From Trueperaceae bacterium (GTDB lineage Bacteria; Deinococcota; Deinococci; Deinococcales; Trueperaceae): a DNA stretch of 64,000 nucleotides. Below, in pieces: positions 8,374-16,634 of this stretch. The DNA lies in contig CP070651.1 of the NCBI GenBank assembly GCA_020354625.1, positions 2,602,135 through 2,666,134 on the forward strand, in the 5' to 3' direction. The position numbers were made by a program, and so were the translations under genes. The notes under the pieces were generated by a model. It ran no database searches and was not told the origin of the DNA. It saw only the letters and a list, made by a program, of their open reading frames with translations. The stretch's first letter is position 1, and every line of letters begins with the position of its first letter.

Positions 8374-8420
8374 CTTCTCCTGCGGGGTGCGAGGAAATCC
8401 GACAGGAGTGTCAGGAGAAG
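8374..8420. promoter_or_regulatory. Inverted repeat in divergent intergenic region
   Basis: CTTCTCCTG at 8374-8382 pairs with CAGGAGAAG at 8412-8420. The loop of 29 bases contains a smaller repeat, GACAGGAGTGTC. Could be RNA structure or paired binding sites. Confidence 0.3.
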
Positions 8421-8466
8421 TCCGACATCCACCTAAGATACGTCCTTCATCACGTGCAGATGGAAC

Positions 8467-8490
8467 GTGTGACCGGAACCCAGGTCACAC
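8467..8490. promoter_or_regulatory. Inverted repeat GTGTGACC / GGTCACAC
   Basis: Perfect 8-base arms at 8467-8474 and 8483-8490 around an 8-base spacer, about 90 bases before the LysM gene. The half site GTGTGACC resembles CRP/FNR-type half sites (TGTGA), though the spacing is longer than the usual six bases. A possible -10 hexamer TACAAT is at 8559-8564. Confidence 0.4.
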
Positions 8491-8580
8491 CTTTAAAAAG
8501 ACTCCCTCCTCTACACAGCTGCCGGGTATGACCTCATGCCGAACGTTCCGACAGCCGGTACAATGACGTGAGAAGTCGTG

Positions 8581-10128
8581 ATGAAAAAGACCTTTTGGTG
8601 TTGTCTCGTATGTTGGGTGGTGACCTTGGCGACAGGACACCCGGATGGAGGGCTCCCCGTCCCAGGGAACCGAGAAGGCGATGGCTTGCAAGGACCTGTA
8701 GCAAGGGTAGAAACGTTCTCATCAGACACGTCCCTCCCTGATCAAAAAGATCAGGACGGTCCTATACCCTTCGATGTTCGAGTGTACGACGAGCGTGGCA
8801 ACAGAATCGAAGAGACGCAGCATCATGAAGATGGAACGCTGCTGGCACAACGGGTCTTCGAGTTCGACCCGTTGGGAAATGTGCTGTCAAGCAGGGTGCA
8901 GGTATCGGACGAACTCTTCATCTATGAAGATCGGTACCGATATGACGACTTCGGAAACCGGCTCGAGCACGAACGATACGCGATCCATACACTCACAGAC
9001 GAACGCGAACTGCGTGAGCAACATTCCTTTGAGTACGATGAAGCGGGGCATTTGACAAAGACGGTGCATCTCGATGCTGAAGGCCTTGTGGTGGCGAGCG
9101 AAACGTTTCTCTACCACGAGAGTGGCTTCCTCCTCGAACGAACTCGCTATTACGGAGACGAAGACCTGCGCAGCAAAGTCATCTACCGCCATCACGGTGA
9201 TGGCGAACGAATCGAAGAAGACCACTTCCACTCGGACGGCACGCTCCGGTATACGGCCGTGCGTCACTATGACGGAGCCGGCAACGAACTGGAGTATGCC
9301 TTTTTCCAAGCAGACGGCCTGCCTGCGGAGATGGCCGTTTTTGATGAGAAAATCGGATCCGTACAGGTCTTTTTCACCGCCCGATCCCGTTTTGATGAGA
9401 GTGGTAACGAGCTCGAGTATGTCACCCTCGATCTCGATGGAGATCCACTCTTGTGGCGAAGCCAGACCTATCAAGAGAGCGGACGCTCCTCTGAGACGAT
9501 CCTTTACGGCGAGAACGGTGAGATCGAAAGCAGGCGTACCCAGCGCTTCGACACAGCCGGACATGTGCTGGAAAGAATCCTCTACAACCCCGACGGTGGC
9601 GTGGTCGAGCGATGGGTTTACGAAACCGAATACGACTCCTACGGCAATTGGATCTGGCAGGCTCGGCATCGTAGCTTCGATGAAGCCGGTGAAAACCTTT
9701 CGCTGCAGACGCTGCTCTATCGGACCTTACGCTACAACGTTCCCAAAACGATGGTGTATACCAGTGCGTGCGACGGGGCTTCCCATCCGGTGATCCTCCC
9801 CCTGCTCACGGTCACGGCTCCACTTCCTGAAGCGTGTGTAAGGGTCACCCCCCTTCGACAAATACCGCCACCGCGTTGGGCACTTTCTGTCATCAGCGAG
9901 GTGGTCATACCCCACCCGGTTGTTCGCACCGGTACATCTGCACCGCAGGAGGTGGCCATCGCCCCGGCTGTGGAGATCCGTCCCTACCCCCGCTTTTACA
10001 CGGTGGTGCCTGGGGATTCTCTGTGGTCGATCGCCGAGATGTTCCGTCTCAACGTAGAAGATTTGAAAGTGATCAACTCGCTTGAGAGCGACCTCATCCA
10101 CCCTGGGCAGGTGCTCAAGACGCGTTGA
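8581..10128 (+). CDS. YD/RHS-like repeat protein with C-terminal LysM domain
   Basis: 515 residues. Short signal peptide (MKKTFWCCLVCWVVTLATG). Residues about 45-400 carry roughly 15 imperfect repeats of about 22 residues with the pattern Y-D-x-x-G-N-x-L-E-x-x-x-Y, for example YDERGNRIEETQHHEDG and YDDFGNRLEHERY, as in RHS/YD and related beta-strand repeat proteins. After a Pro-rich linker, residues 468-515 are a LysM domain (YTVVPGDSLWSIAEMFRLN, ending HPGQVLKTR) that would bind peptidoglycan. A GTG at 8578 directly before the ATG is an alternative start. It stands alone, divergent from the hydrolase gene. It has no toxin domain or cleavage core, so it is not a polymorphic toxin; cell-wall surface display is the best inference. 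Confidence 0.8.
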   Translation: MKKTFWCCLVCWVVTLATGHPDGGLPVPGNREGDGLQGPVARVETFSSDTSLPDQKDQDGPIPFDVRVYDERGNRIEETQHHEDGTLLAQRVFEFDPLGNVLSSRVQVSDELFIYEDRYRYDDFGNRLEHERYAIHTLTDERELREQHSFEYDEAGHLTKTVHLDAEGLVVASETFLYHESGFLLERTRYYGDEDLRSKVIYRHHGDGERIEEDHFHSDGTLRYTAVRHYDGAGNELEYAFFQADGLPAEMAVFDEKIGSVQVFFTARSRFDESGNELEYVTLDLDGDPLLWRSQTYQESGRSSETILYGENGEIESRRTQRFDTAGHVLERILYNPDGGVVERWVYETEYDSYGNWIWQARHRSFDEAGENLSLQTLLYRTLRYNVPKTMVYTSACDGASHPVILPLLTVTAPLPEACVRVTPLRQIPPPRWALSVISEVVIPHPVVRTGTSAPQEVAIAPAVEIRPYPRFYTVVPGDSLWSIAEMFRLNVEDLKVINSLESDLIHPGQVLKTR

Positions 10129-10204
10129 GATGAACATCCACCCAACCACCGGCACTCGCCACTTTTTACCGCTACGTCGACCGGCGAGACGTCGTCGTGA
10201 TCAG

Positions 10205-10310
10205 CCGTAGCCATCAGGGGTGGAAACGGTGTAACCCTACGGTCTTGATAAAGAGGTTACCCGCCTGTTATTGGAGGCGGGTAAGCTAGGAGAGAGGAGG
10301 TGGTATCGCA
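10205..10310 (+). other. Structured segment with orphan T-box-like sequence
   Basis: CCGTAG at 10205-10210 pairs with CTACGG at 10237-10242. A perfect hairpin follows (TTACCCGCCT at 10257-10266 with AGGCGGGTAA at 10275-10284, loop GTTATTGG). Thirteen bases later GAGGTGGTATCGCA (10297-10310) matches the T-box consensus AGGGTGGNACCGCG at 10 of 14 positions. The order hairpin then T-box is that of stem III and antiterminator in T-box leaders. No amino-acid gene follows on this strand, so it may be decayed or coincidental. The hairpin alone may end transcription of the convergent genes. Confidence 0.3.
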
Positions 10311-10407
10311 CCGTCACTCTAGCCTAGCCGTAATCACGCGGTTCTGAAGAACTTCTGACTCGATCCTTACACGCGCCGCGGCGAAGCACAGTCACCCACC
10401 CCCAGGA

Positions 10408-11463
10408 TCAGGTACAGACCAACACGATCTTTCCGGGCTTGTCTTGGCGAAAGGATGCGGTCATCGCCTCGCCGGCACGCTCGAGCGGAAATCGCTCACC
10501 GAGCGGTGGCGTGGTGACCTTGCCCTCTTGGATGAGCTCCCACAACTCGTCGATGTAACGTCTCTTCACTTCATCTGGCGTCTTGCGCATCCAGGTCTCT
10601 TGGATCGACCAGCCCTTGAGGGTGTTGTTCTTCATGGCTAGGTCGGAAACCACGTCCACCGGCACCATCAGGTCGCCCGAGAGGATACCGTAGAAGTAGA
10701 CCACGGCTTCAGGGCCCACCAGATCGAGGCAAAAGCGCCCGGTCTGCCCGGAAACGGCTTCGATGGCGAAGCGGATCGGCGTGCCTGCAAGGCGCTCGCC
10801 GATCGCTTTTTCCGCCGCTGCCGCCGACGCATTCGTGCCGTCGTAGACGAACACAGTATCGATTCCGAACCTACTGGTCAACATGTCGGCAGTCTCCTGA
10901 CGTCGAACCACATTGACGGTGGTAAATCCGAAGGCTTGGCCGAGCTGGATCATGACCTGGCCGAGCACCGAGCCGGCTGCCGTTTGCAAGAGGAGATCAC
11001 CGGGGCCGATGCCCATCTCCTTGACCATGGCGTAAGGGGTGAGGATGTTGACGACCAGCTGTGCAGCGATATCGTCGGGGACGCCGTCAGGAACCGGAAT
11101 CAACGCTTCTGGTGGACAGAGGGCATACTCCCGCCACACGCCGCGCCACGTCTTCCACCGACCGAACACGTGGGTACCACAAACGTGAACCCGCTGCCCC
11201 ACCTCGAACCGGTCTGTCAACGCTGTACCGATCTTTTCGATCACCCCGAGGGCCTCGAGGCCTCCGACAGCAGGGAGTTCGACCCCGTTGACGACGCCCA
11301 TGGCGCAAGCGGCGTCACAGGGATGCACTAAGGCGAAGGCGATTCGAACCAAGACCTCACCGGGAGCGACTTCCTCGGGGACGGGTACTTCACCCAACTC
11401 GAAGACGCCGGCTGGGTCCTGCGCGTCGAAACGCCTGTAGACGACTTGACGAGCTGTTTGCAT
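10408..11463 (-). CDS. Zinc-independent MDR-family oxidoreductase (quinone oxidoreductase / enoyl-CoA reductase type)
   Basis: 351 residues. Medium-chain dehydrogenase/reductase fold: N-terminal GroES-like domain with VLVRIAFALVHPCDA and GGLEALGVIEKIG (the GxExxG motif without zinc ligands), and the cofactor domain with LLLQTAAGSVLGQVMIQLGQ at about 157-176, which fits the AxxGxxG NADPH motif of QOR/MECR proteins. NILTPYAMV corresponds to the family's N-x-x-T-A-Y segment. Probably a cytoplasmic NADPH-dependent reductase of an alkene or quinone. GGGAGG precedes the ATG with nine bases between. An inverted repeat lies just upstream; the gene is single. Confidence 0.87.
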   Translation of the reverse strand: MQTARQVVYRRFDAQDPAGVFELGEVPVPEEVAPGEVLVRIAFALVHPCDAACAMGVVNGVELPAVGGLEALGVIEKIGTALTDRFEVGQRVHVCGTHVFGRWKTWRGVWREYALCPPEALIPVPDGVPDDIAAQLVVNILTPYAMVKEMGIGPGDLLLQTAAGSVLGQVMIQLGQAFGFTTVNVVRRQETADMLTSRFGIDTVFVYDGTNASAAAAEKAIGERLAGTPIRFAIEAVSGQTGRFCLDLVGPEAVVYFYGILSGDLMVPVDVVSDLAMKNNTLKGWSIQETWMRKTPDEVKRRYIDELWELIQEGKVTTPPLGERFPLERAGEAMTASFRQDKPGKIVLVCT

Positions 11464-11482
11464 AGGATCTTGCCTCCCAGAT

Positions 11483-11498
11483 AGCTACCGAGGTAGCT
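11483..11498. promoter_or_regulatory. Inverted repeat upstream of the MDR gene, candidate operator
   Basis: AGCTACC-GA-GGTAGCT is a perfect 7+2+7 dyad 20 bases before the MDR start and immediately upstream of its ribosome binding site. A dimeric repressor could act here. Confidence 0.4.
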
Positions 11499-11569
11499 TA
11501 GTGCCAGTGTCGCACACCATCAGGACACGAATAACGAACCCATGAGCACTGTCGACGCCTCGGCACCGG

Positions 11570-12304
11570 TCAAAGATGCTTTACACCCTCGAGTACGGCC
11601 AAGTCACCACGCTCCCATACCACGCCGGCGCTGAAGCCGGCGCTTTGGAGCCAGAGCAGCTGGTCGTCGACCGTGCTGGGGCGGTCGTAGCCTTGGGTCG
11701 CCGGAGTCGGTCGCGATACCGGAGCCCGAGGGATAACCAGATCTCCCATCACAAAGCGCCCGCTCGGCTCGAGCACCGTTGCGATCCGGCGAAAGAGATC
11801 GGCCTTGCCGGCCCCGTCCAGATGATGGATGGCGAGTGCCGAGACGACCAGTTGAAAAGGACCAGCCGGTAAGGGCTCTTCGAGGGCTTGATGGAGAAGC
11901 GTTATCCGGTCGGCTTCAAGGACCCTACGCGCCTCGGAAAGCATCTGCTCGCTGAGATCGATGCCGGTGAGGTGTGCTTCGGGATGGAGGGCCAAGACCT
12001 GCCGGGCTGTGATGCCGGTGCCGGTGCCCAAATCGAGAATATTATGGGTCACCAACGTGCCGATCGAGGCCTCGGCGATCTGGCGCTGCAGCTCGTCGTA
12101 AGCTGGCACATCGTCACGGATCATCGCCTCATAATTTTTTGGAGAAAAGTGGTATTGCGCCACTTCAAGCCACCTCGCCTCACCATCATAGCCCTTCGCC
12201 CTCTTGGAACGACCGACATCAGAGGGCCGAGTGATATCGCACCTGATATGACCGTTCACGCAGGGTAGGAAGATGTGGAGACGCAGCGAGGTGCACGTGA
12301 GCAC
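11570..12304 (-). CDS. Class I SAM-dependent methyltransferase
   Basis: Up to 244 residues. Motif I NILDLGTGTGITARQ, the acidic loop LTGIDLSEQM (Asp binds the SAM ribose), and post-motif LVVSALAIHHLDG identify a small-molecule methyltransferase of the UbiE/methyltransferase-25 type. Substrate not predictable. The start is uncertain: the GTG at 12304 gives a 30-residue leader that does not look like the family, a GTG about 16 codons further in is an alternative, and homology-like sequence begins near KGYDGEARWLEVAQYHFSP. Monocistronic, divergent from the XRE-PIN pair. Confidence 0.82.
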   Translation of the reverse strand: MLTCTSLRLHIFLPCVNGHIRCDITRPSDVGRSKRAKGYDGEARWLEVAQYHFSPKNYEAMIRDDVPAYDELQRQIAEASIGTLVTHNILDLGTGTGITARQVLALHPEAHLTGIDLSEQMLSEARRVLEADRITLLHQALEEPLPAGPFQLVVSALAIHHLDGAGKADLFRRIATVLEPSGRFVMGDLVIPRAPVSRPTPATQGYDRPSTVDDQLLWLQSAGFSAGVVWERGDLAVLEGVKHL

Positions 12305-12356
12305 CGCGGTAGGTTGCTAGGAGTACGGGGTACTTCGAAGGGGTAATATGGAACTT

Positions 12357-12396
12357 CAAGTTTACTTGTTAGGGTACATATTGTAGACTATAGGGT
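12357..12396 (+). promoter_or_regulatory. Leaderless promoter and operator of the XRE-PIN module
   Basis: TTTACT (12361-12366), 17 bases, then TAGACT (12384-12389), then seven bases to the GTG start. This is the TANNNT-plus-seven arrangement of leaderless genes in Deinococcus. The palindrome CAAGT-TT-ACTTG (12357-12368) overlaps the -35 box and is a natural autorepression site for the XRE protein. No Shine-Dalgarno is present. Confidence 0.5.
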
Positions 12397-12771
12397 GTGA
12401 TCAAGGTCAAACTCAGCGCTTACCTCGAACGTGAAGGCATCACTGTCTATCAGCTCGCACAGCGCGTTGAAGGACTGAGCCCCAAGAGCGTTTACACCTA
12501 CGCAAACGGCACCCGTAACCCCTCGCTTGACAGCTTGGACAAACTCGTTACGGCGCTGCGCGAATTGACCGATAAACCCGTCGAGGTCAGCGATCTCCTC
12601 GAGTACCAGCAAGAAGATCGTGCTCAAGGACGAGATGCCAAGCCGTCGACCTGGCAGACCTTGGCTGGGCTCTGCACCGATCCGGACGCACCACGGGATA
12701 TGAGCCTCAACCACGACCGCTACCTCGATGAGGCCCTCGCCGAAGAATACCGGCGCTCCGTCAAGCGGTGA
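12397..12771 (+). CDS. XRE-family antitoxin-like regulator
   Basis: 124 residues. The N-terminal half is a lambda-repressor-like helix-turn-helix: REGITVYQLAQRVEGLSPKS followed by VYTYANGTRNPSLDSLDKLVTAL. The C-terminal half is polar and helical (KPSTWQTLAG to the end), suited to wrap a toxin. Starts with GTG without a ribosome binding site, consistent with a leaderless mRNA. Its stop overlaps the start of the PIN-domain gene by four bases, which marks the pair as a toxin-antitoxin module with antitoxin first. Confidence 0.82.
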   Translation: MIKVKLSAYLEREGITVYQLAQRVEGLSPKSVYTYANGTRNPSLDSLDKLVTALRELTDKPVEVSDLLEYQQEDRAQGRDAKPSTWQTLAGLCTDPDAPRDMSLNHDRYLDEALAEEYRRSVKR

Positions 12772-13190
12772 CGTTGAGGCAGATCCTCATCGACACCGGA
12801 CCTCTAAAAGGCCTACTCGATGCGCACGATCAAGAGCACGAAGCAGCCAAGCTCCTCTTCCAACGGGCGGAGGATGCTGGGCTGACCCCGGTGTGTCCGC
12901 ACCCTGTCCTGCTGGAATTACACCGTCTACTCATGTACCGCAAACCGGCACGTAGCAACGCTGTCACAAGGGCACACAACGCACTCGAGGCCGTGTGTCA
13001 CGCCTATGCAACCAGCTATCCGGACGAGCTAGACCTCAAGGCGGCACTTTCGCTCCTGAAACGATTCACCGATCAGCGGATCACCCTTACCGATGCAACC
13101 ATCGCCAGCATGGCTACCCGCGCCACAGCACCTGTCATGACCTTCGATCTCCACCACTTCAGCATGATGGGCAGCGAAGTGCTGATGTAA
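12768..13190 (+). CDS. PIN-domain toxin-like ribonuclease
   Basis: 140 residues. PIN-domain acidic residues are all present: Asp9 in LIDTGP, Glu50 in VLLELHR, Asp109 in LTDATIA and Asp127 in TFDLHHF. This is the VapC-type active site, which cuts structured RNA such as tRNA or rRNA when freed from its antitoxin. The usual partner of VapC is an AbrB-, Phd- or RHH-type protein; here it is an XRE protein, coupled by a four-base overlap. The natural antitoxin interface is therefore likely different. Confidence 0.83.
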   Translation: MTLRQILIDTGPLKGLLDAHDQEHEAAKLLFQRAEDAGLTPVCPHPVLLELHRLLMYRKPARSNAVTRAHNALEAVCHAYATSYPDELDLKAALSLLKRFTDQRITLTDATIASMATRATAPVMTFDLHHFSMMGSEVLM

Positions 13191-13291
13191 CACTAGGTAC
13201 GTTCCCAACCAACGACGACCAAGATGCCTAACGCGTGCAAATCGTGGCTGCGCCTAGACGCTACGCTTTACCGCGAGTAGGGCACTCGAGT

Positions 13292-13305
13292 CGGGTCATG
13301 ACCCG
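13292..13305. promoter_or_regulatory. 14-base perfect palindrome
   Basis: CGGGTCATGACCCG is fully self-complementary and lies about 120 bases upstream of the aldo/keto reductase start, in the gap after the PIN gene. It could be an operator or a small hairpin; no T-run follows. Confidence 0.35.
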
Positions 13306-13413
13306 CTCCACCGATAGGATCGCCGGCGGCAGTGGCTGAAGCGGCGACCTCACCTGGTGCGCACCCTAATGCGTCTAGACTTCAACACCAGGATCGCAAC
13401 GGCTGGCGGGTGC

Positions 13414-13426
13414 TAGACTCAAAGCC
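13414..13426 (+). promoter_or_regulatory. Leaderless -10 element TAGACT
   Basis: TAGACT at 13414-13419 is followed by exactly seven bases and the ATG, the same hexamer and spacing as before the XRE gene. There is no Shine-Dalgarno sequence and no clear -35 box. Confidence 0.45.
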
Positions 13427-14425
13427 ATGATCTACAAGAACCTCGGGCGCACCGGAATCAAGGTCTCGGCCGTCGGCCTCGGCTGTGGCAACTTCGGCGG
13501 CGTCGGCAGTGCCCCGGAGCTCTTCGGGCAGGGAGAGAGCGAAGCGGAAGCCTTCGAGATCATGGACATGGCATGGGAACTCGGCATCAATCTCTTCGAT
13601 ACCGCCGACGCCTACGGAGGCGGCCGCAGTGAAGCGGCCATCGGGAAGTGGCTGAAAAAGCGCGGCTCGAGCGTGCGCGACAAGCTGATCTTGAGCAGCA
13701 AGGTGTACGCCCCGGTCGGCGACGGGCCGAACGACCGCGGGCTCTCAAGGCGCCATATCAAACGCCAGGTCGAGACCAGCTTGAAGCGGCTCGGGGTCGA
13801 CCATCTCGATCTGTACCTGATCCACGCCCCCGACCCCGACACCCCGCTCGAAGAGACTCTCAGCGCCCTATCCGACCTGGTACGTGGCGGCTTGGTTCAC
13901 TACTTGGGAGCCTGCAATATGCCGGCCTGGCTGATGGTCAAAGCGCTGTGGCTCTCTGATAAGCACCACTATCAGCGTTTCGAGTGGGTCCAAAACGCCT
14001 ACAGCCTGCTCGAGCGAGACGACGAACGGGAGATGCTGCCCCTTTGCCGGGACCAAGGCCTCGGCTACACGCCCTACAGTCCGCTGGCCGGGGGCTTTCT
14101 TACCGGCAAGTACCGCCTCGACGAAGACTACCCCGCAGGATCACGCATGACATTGAGACCCGAACCGTACCAGGCCTACTGGCGCCGGCAGACCTTCGAG
14201 GCGCTCAACGGCTTGCGGGTCGAAGCCGAGCAGCGTGGGGTTTCGATGGCGAGTCTGGCACTCGCTTGGGTCATGGCCGCGCCCGAGGTCACAGCACCCA
14301 TCGTCGGACCTCGGAGCCCGGAGCATTTCGAGGTGGTGCGGGAGGCTTTGGAACTCTCGCTGAGCCCTGAAGAACGTGACGGCTTGACAGAGTTGTTCCG
14401 AAAACGAGGTTCAGGCAGTGATTGA
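13427..14425 (+). CDS. Aldo/keto reductase
   Basis: 332 residues, a full-length TIM-barrel aldo/keto reductase. The catalytic tetrad is visible: Asp and Tyr in NLFDTADAYGGGRSE, Lys in LILSSKVY, His in LDLYLIHAPD. The NADPH-binding C-terminal signature is VTAPIVGPRSPEHF. Cytoplasmic. Probable leaderless transcript. It is followed 58 bases later by a PLP dehydratase on the same strand and may be co-transcribed. Substrate not predictable. Confidence 0.92.
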   Translation: MIYKNLGRTGIKVSAVGLGCGNFGGVGSAPELFGQGESEAEAFEIMDMAWELGINLFDTADAYGGGRSEAAIGKWLKKRGSSVRDKLILSSKVYAPVGDGPNDRGLSRRHIKRQVETSLKRLGVDHLDLYLIHAPDPDTPLEETLSALSDLVRGGLVHYLGACNMPAWLMVKALWLSDKHHYQRFEWVQNAYSLLERDDEREMLPLCRDQGLGYTPYSPLAGGFLTGKYRLDEDYPAGSRMTLRPEPYQAYWRRQTFEALNGLRVEAEQRGVSMASLALAWVMAAPEVTAPIVGPRSPEHFEVVREALELSLSPEERDGLTELFRKRGSGSD

Positions 14426-14483
14426 AGGGGGGTGCAGCCGGCAACTCTCGAGCGCGGCAAAGCGCGAAGGGATACCCTAGGCT

Positions 14484-15449
14484 ATGGCAACCCTCAAGGC
14501 CCCATCCATCGCTGAGATCGAAGCGGCTCGCGCGCGCATCGCCGGCTCCGCCCTGCGCACCCCGCTGGTGCGACTCAACCTCGACGACGCCCCTGCCGAG
14601 ATCTACCTCAAGCTCGAGAACCTCCAGCCGATCGGCTCGTTCAAGCTGCGCGGCGCCGGCAACGCCATGGCGCTCGCGGACCCGGAAAAGCTCTCCAGAG
14701 GCGTCTACACCGCCAGCGCCGGCAACATGGCCCAAGGCGTCGCCTGGAACGCGCGTCGCCTGGGCATACCTGCGACCGTGATCGTACCGGAACACGCACC
14801 CGAGACCAAGCTGGCCGCCATCGCACGACTCGGAGGGCGGATCATCAAGGAACCGTTCGACCGCTGGTGGCAAGTGTTGGTCGAGCATCACTACCCTGGG
14901 CAAGCGGGGCTCTTCATCCATCCGGTCAGCGACCCGGCGGTGATGGCCGGCAACGGCACCATCGGCTTGGAGCTGCTCGAGGACCTCCCGGATCTCGATA
15001 CCGTGGTCGTCCCCTTCGGCGGTGGAGGCTTGAGTTGCGGCATCGCCAGTGCCGTCCGTGCGCTCAAACCCGCTGCGCATATCTACGCTGCGGAAGTCGA
15101 CACCGCGGCGCCGCTGGCCGCATCGTTGGCAGCCGATGCCCCGGTAACGATCTCCTATGAGCCCAGTTTCGTCGATGGTATCGGCAGCGGTGGGGTGTTG
15201 TCCGAGATGTGGCCCCTGGCGCGTGAGCTCCTCAACGGCTCGTTGCGAACGTCGCTCGACGAAACCGCACGGGCGCTCAAGCTCCTGCTCGAGCGAAACC
15301 GGGTGCTGGCCGAGGGGGCCGGTGCAGCTGGGGTGGCCGCCGCTCTCAGCGGCGCCGCCGGCAGCGGCAAGGTCGTCTGCGTCGTTTCGGGGGGGAATAT
15401 CGACTTAGAGAAGCTGTTCGAAGTCTTGGGCGTACCTTCGGGCGCGTAG
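14484..15449 (+). CDS. PLP-dependent threonine/serine dehydratase-family enzyme
   Basis: 321 residues, fold type II PLP enzyme. The PLP lysine lies in IGSFKLRGAGNAM, the phosphate-binding loop is VVPFGGGGLSCGIA, and TASAGNMAQGVAWNARRLG matches the Ser/Asn loop of the family. VVSGGNIDLEKL near the C-terminus contacts the pyridine nitrogen. It lacks a C-terminal ACT regulatory domain, so it is a catabolic dehydratase or serine racemase/hydroxyaspartate lyase rather than biosynthetic IlvA. Reaction: water then ammonia loss from a hydroxy amino acid to give a 2-oxo acid. Confidence 0.87.
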   Translation: MATLKAPSIAEIEAARARIAGSALRTPLVRLNLDDAPAEIYLKLENLQPIGSFKLRGAGNAMALADPEKLSRGVYTASAGNMAQGVAWNARRLGIPATVIVPEHAPETKLAAIARLGGRIIKEPFDRWWQVLVEHHYPGQAGLFIHPVSDPAVMAGNGTIGLELLEDLPDLDTVVVPFGGGGLSCGIASAVRALKPAAHIYAAEVDTAAPLAASLAADAPVTISYEPSFVDGIGSGGVLSEMWPLARELLNGSLRTSLDETARALKLLLERNRVLAEGAGAAGVAAALSGAAGSGKVVCVVSGGNIDLEKLFEVLGVPSGA

Positions 15450-15505
15450 GCCTAGGGCGCTTAGTCTTCTCATCCTTCGCCCAACATATCCTTACCCGTA
15501 ACGAC

Positions 15506-15609
15506 TTGGGTGATGAGTAATGGGTGATGGGTAATGAGTGGGTACCGTCAACAGATGTGGTTCCAGACCGTACCGTTTGGTGCACTCATAACTCATCTCT
15601 CATCACCAA
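15506..15609. repeat. GTRATGR heptamer hairpin element, copy 2
   Basis: Left arm 15506-15539 (TTGGGTGATGAGTAATGGGT and on), right arm 15584-15609 (ACTCATAACTCATCTCTCAT and on). An inner stem pairs GGTAC near 15540 with GTACC near 15570. It lies between the convergent dehydratase and ATPase genes. Confidence 0.8.
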
Positions 15610-15635
15610 CCTGCTCCCCATAGGTAGCCTCAGAT

Positions 15636-16448
15636 CTATCCTAAGACAGAAACCGGTCGTGCCGCCTCTTTGATCTCGGCCTCGAGTTCCTCGAGCTCCT
15701 CGGCCCCGGCCATCATGGATAGTACTTGCTCGCGGGTAACCTCGCCTTTAGCGAAGGTACCGTAGGAGCGGCCGCGTTTCAAGATGGTGAAGGCGTCGCC
15801 GACCGGAAAGGCGTGATAGATGTTGTGGGTGATGAGGATCACCGCCAGGCCGCGGGCCCTGGCCTGGTGGATGTAGCGAAGCACCGTCCCGGCCTGCTTG
15901 ACGCCAAGGGCAGCTGTCGGCTCGTCCAAGATCAGGATCTTGGCGCCGAAATAGATCGCCCGCGCGATCGCCACGCACTGCCGCTCTCCGCCCGACATGG
16001 TCCCGACCGCCTGGTGGGGATCGCGGATGTCGATGCCCATCCTCGACATCTCCTGCCGGACGATACGGTCGCAACCACGAAGGTCGAAGCTCTTGAAAGG
16101 TCCCCAGCCCCGAGAAGATTCACGGCCCAAAAAGAAGTTACGGGTTACGCTCATCAGAGGCAAGATCGATAGGTTCTGGTGCACGGTGGCGATGCCGCAG
16201 CGCTGCGCGTCACGGGGAGATGCGAAGCTCACCAGCTGCCCGGCGATACGGATCTCACCCTCCGTGGTACGGTACACCCCCGAGAGGATCTTGATGAGGG
16301 TTGACTTGCCGGCGCCATTATCACCCAAAAGGCACATGACTTCACCGGCAGACACCGCCATCGAAACATCGGAGAGGGCGATGACCGACCCGAACGTCTT
16401 GGTGATGTGGCTCATCTCGACAAGCGGCGCCACGGCTGACCTCTCCAT
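15636..16448 (-). CDS. Orphan sugar-type ABC ATP-binding protein
   Basis: About 270 residues. Walker [10 protein letters not shown], signature [14 protein letters not shown], Walker [12 protein letters not shown], and ITHNIYH. Closely resembles the ATPase at 3298-4065 in the stretches around Walker A and the switch His. The ATG at 16448 is preferred over the GTG at 16469 because the extra residues are not family-like. A Glu-rich tail ([14 protein letters not shown]) is unusual. It is last in the minus-strand array, with no RbsC-type permease nearby, so it must serve a permease encoded elsewhere, possibly the one at 4105-5112. MalK-type features are absent, so it should not energise the MalFG-type permeases at 23.7-25.5 kb. 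Confidence 0.88.
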   Translation of the reverse strand: MERSAVAPLVEMSHITKTFGSVIALSDVSMAVSAGEVMCLLGDNGAGKSTLIKILSGVYRTTEGEIRIAGQLVSFASPRDAQRCGIATVHQNLSILPLMSVTRNFFLGRESSRGWGPFKSFDLRGCDRIVRQEMSRMGIDIRDPHQAVGTMSGGERQCVAIARAIYFGAKILILDEPTAALGVKQAGTVLRYIHQARARGLAVILITHNIYHAFPVGDAFTILKRGRSYGTFAKGEVTREQVLSMMAGAEELEELEAEIKEAARPVSVLG

Positions 16449-16634
16449 GCCGGGACTCGAAAACGGCACGCGATGTGGGAGCGACCCAACACGCCCCGAC
16501 TCGCGTCAATTCCAGGGTAGCAGCGGGTCGGGGCGTCAGCCATCGGCAATGCTCCCACCCACGCGGTAGGAGTTTCACCGACGCTGCGTCCCGATCTTGT
16601 CCCACCCAAGGTGGGACAGCGACATCAACCATCA

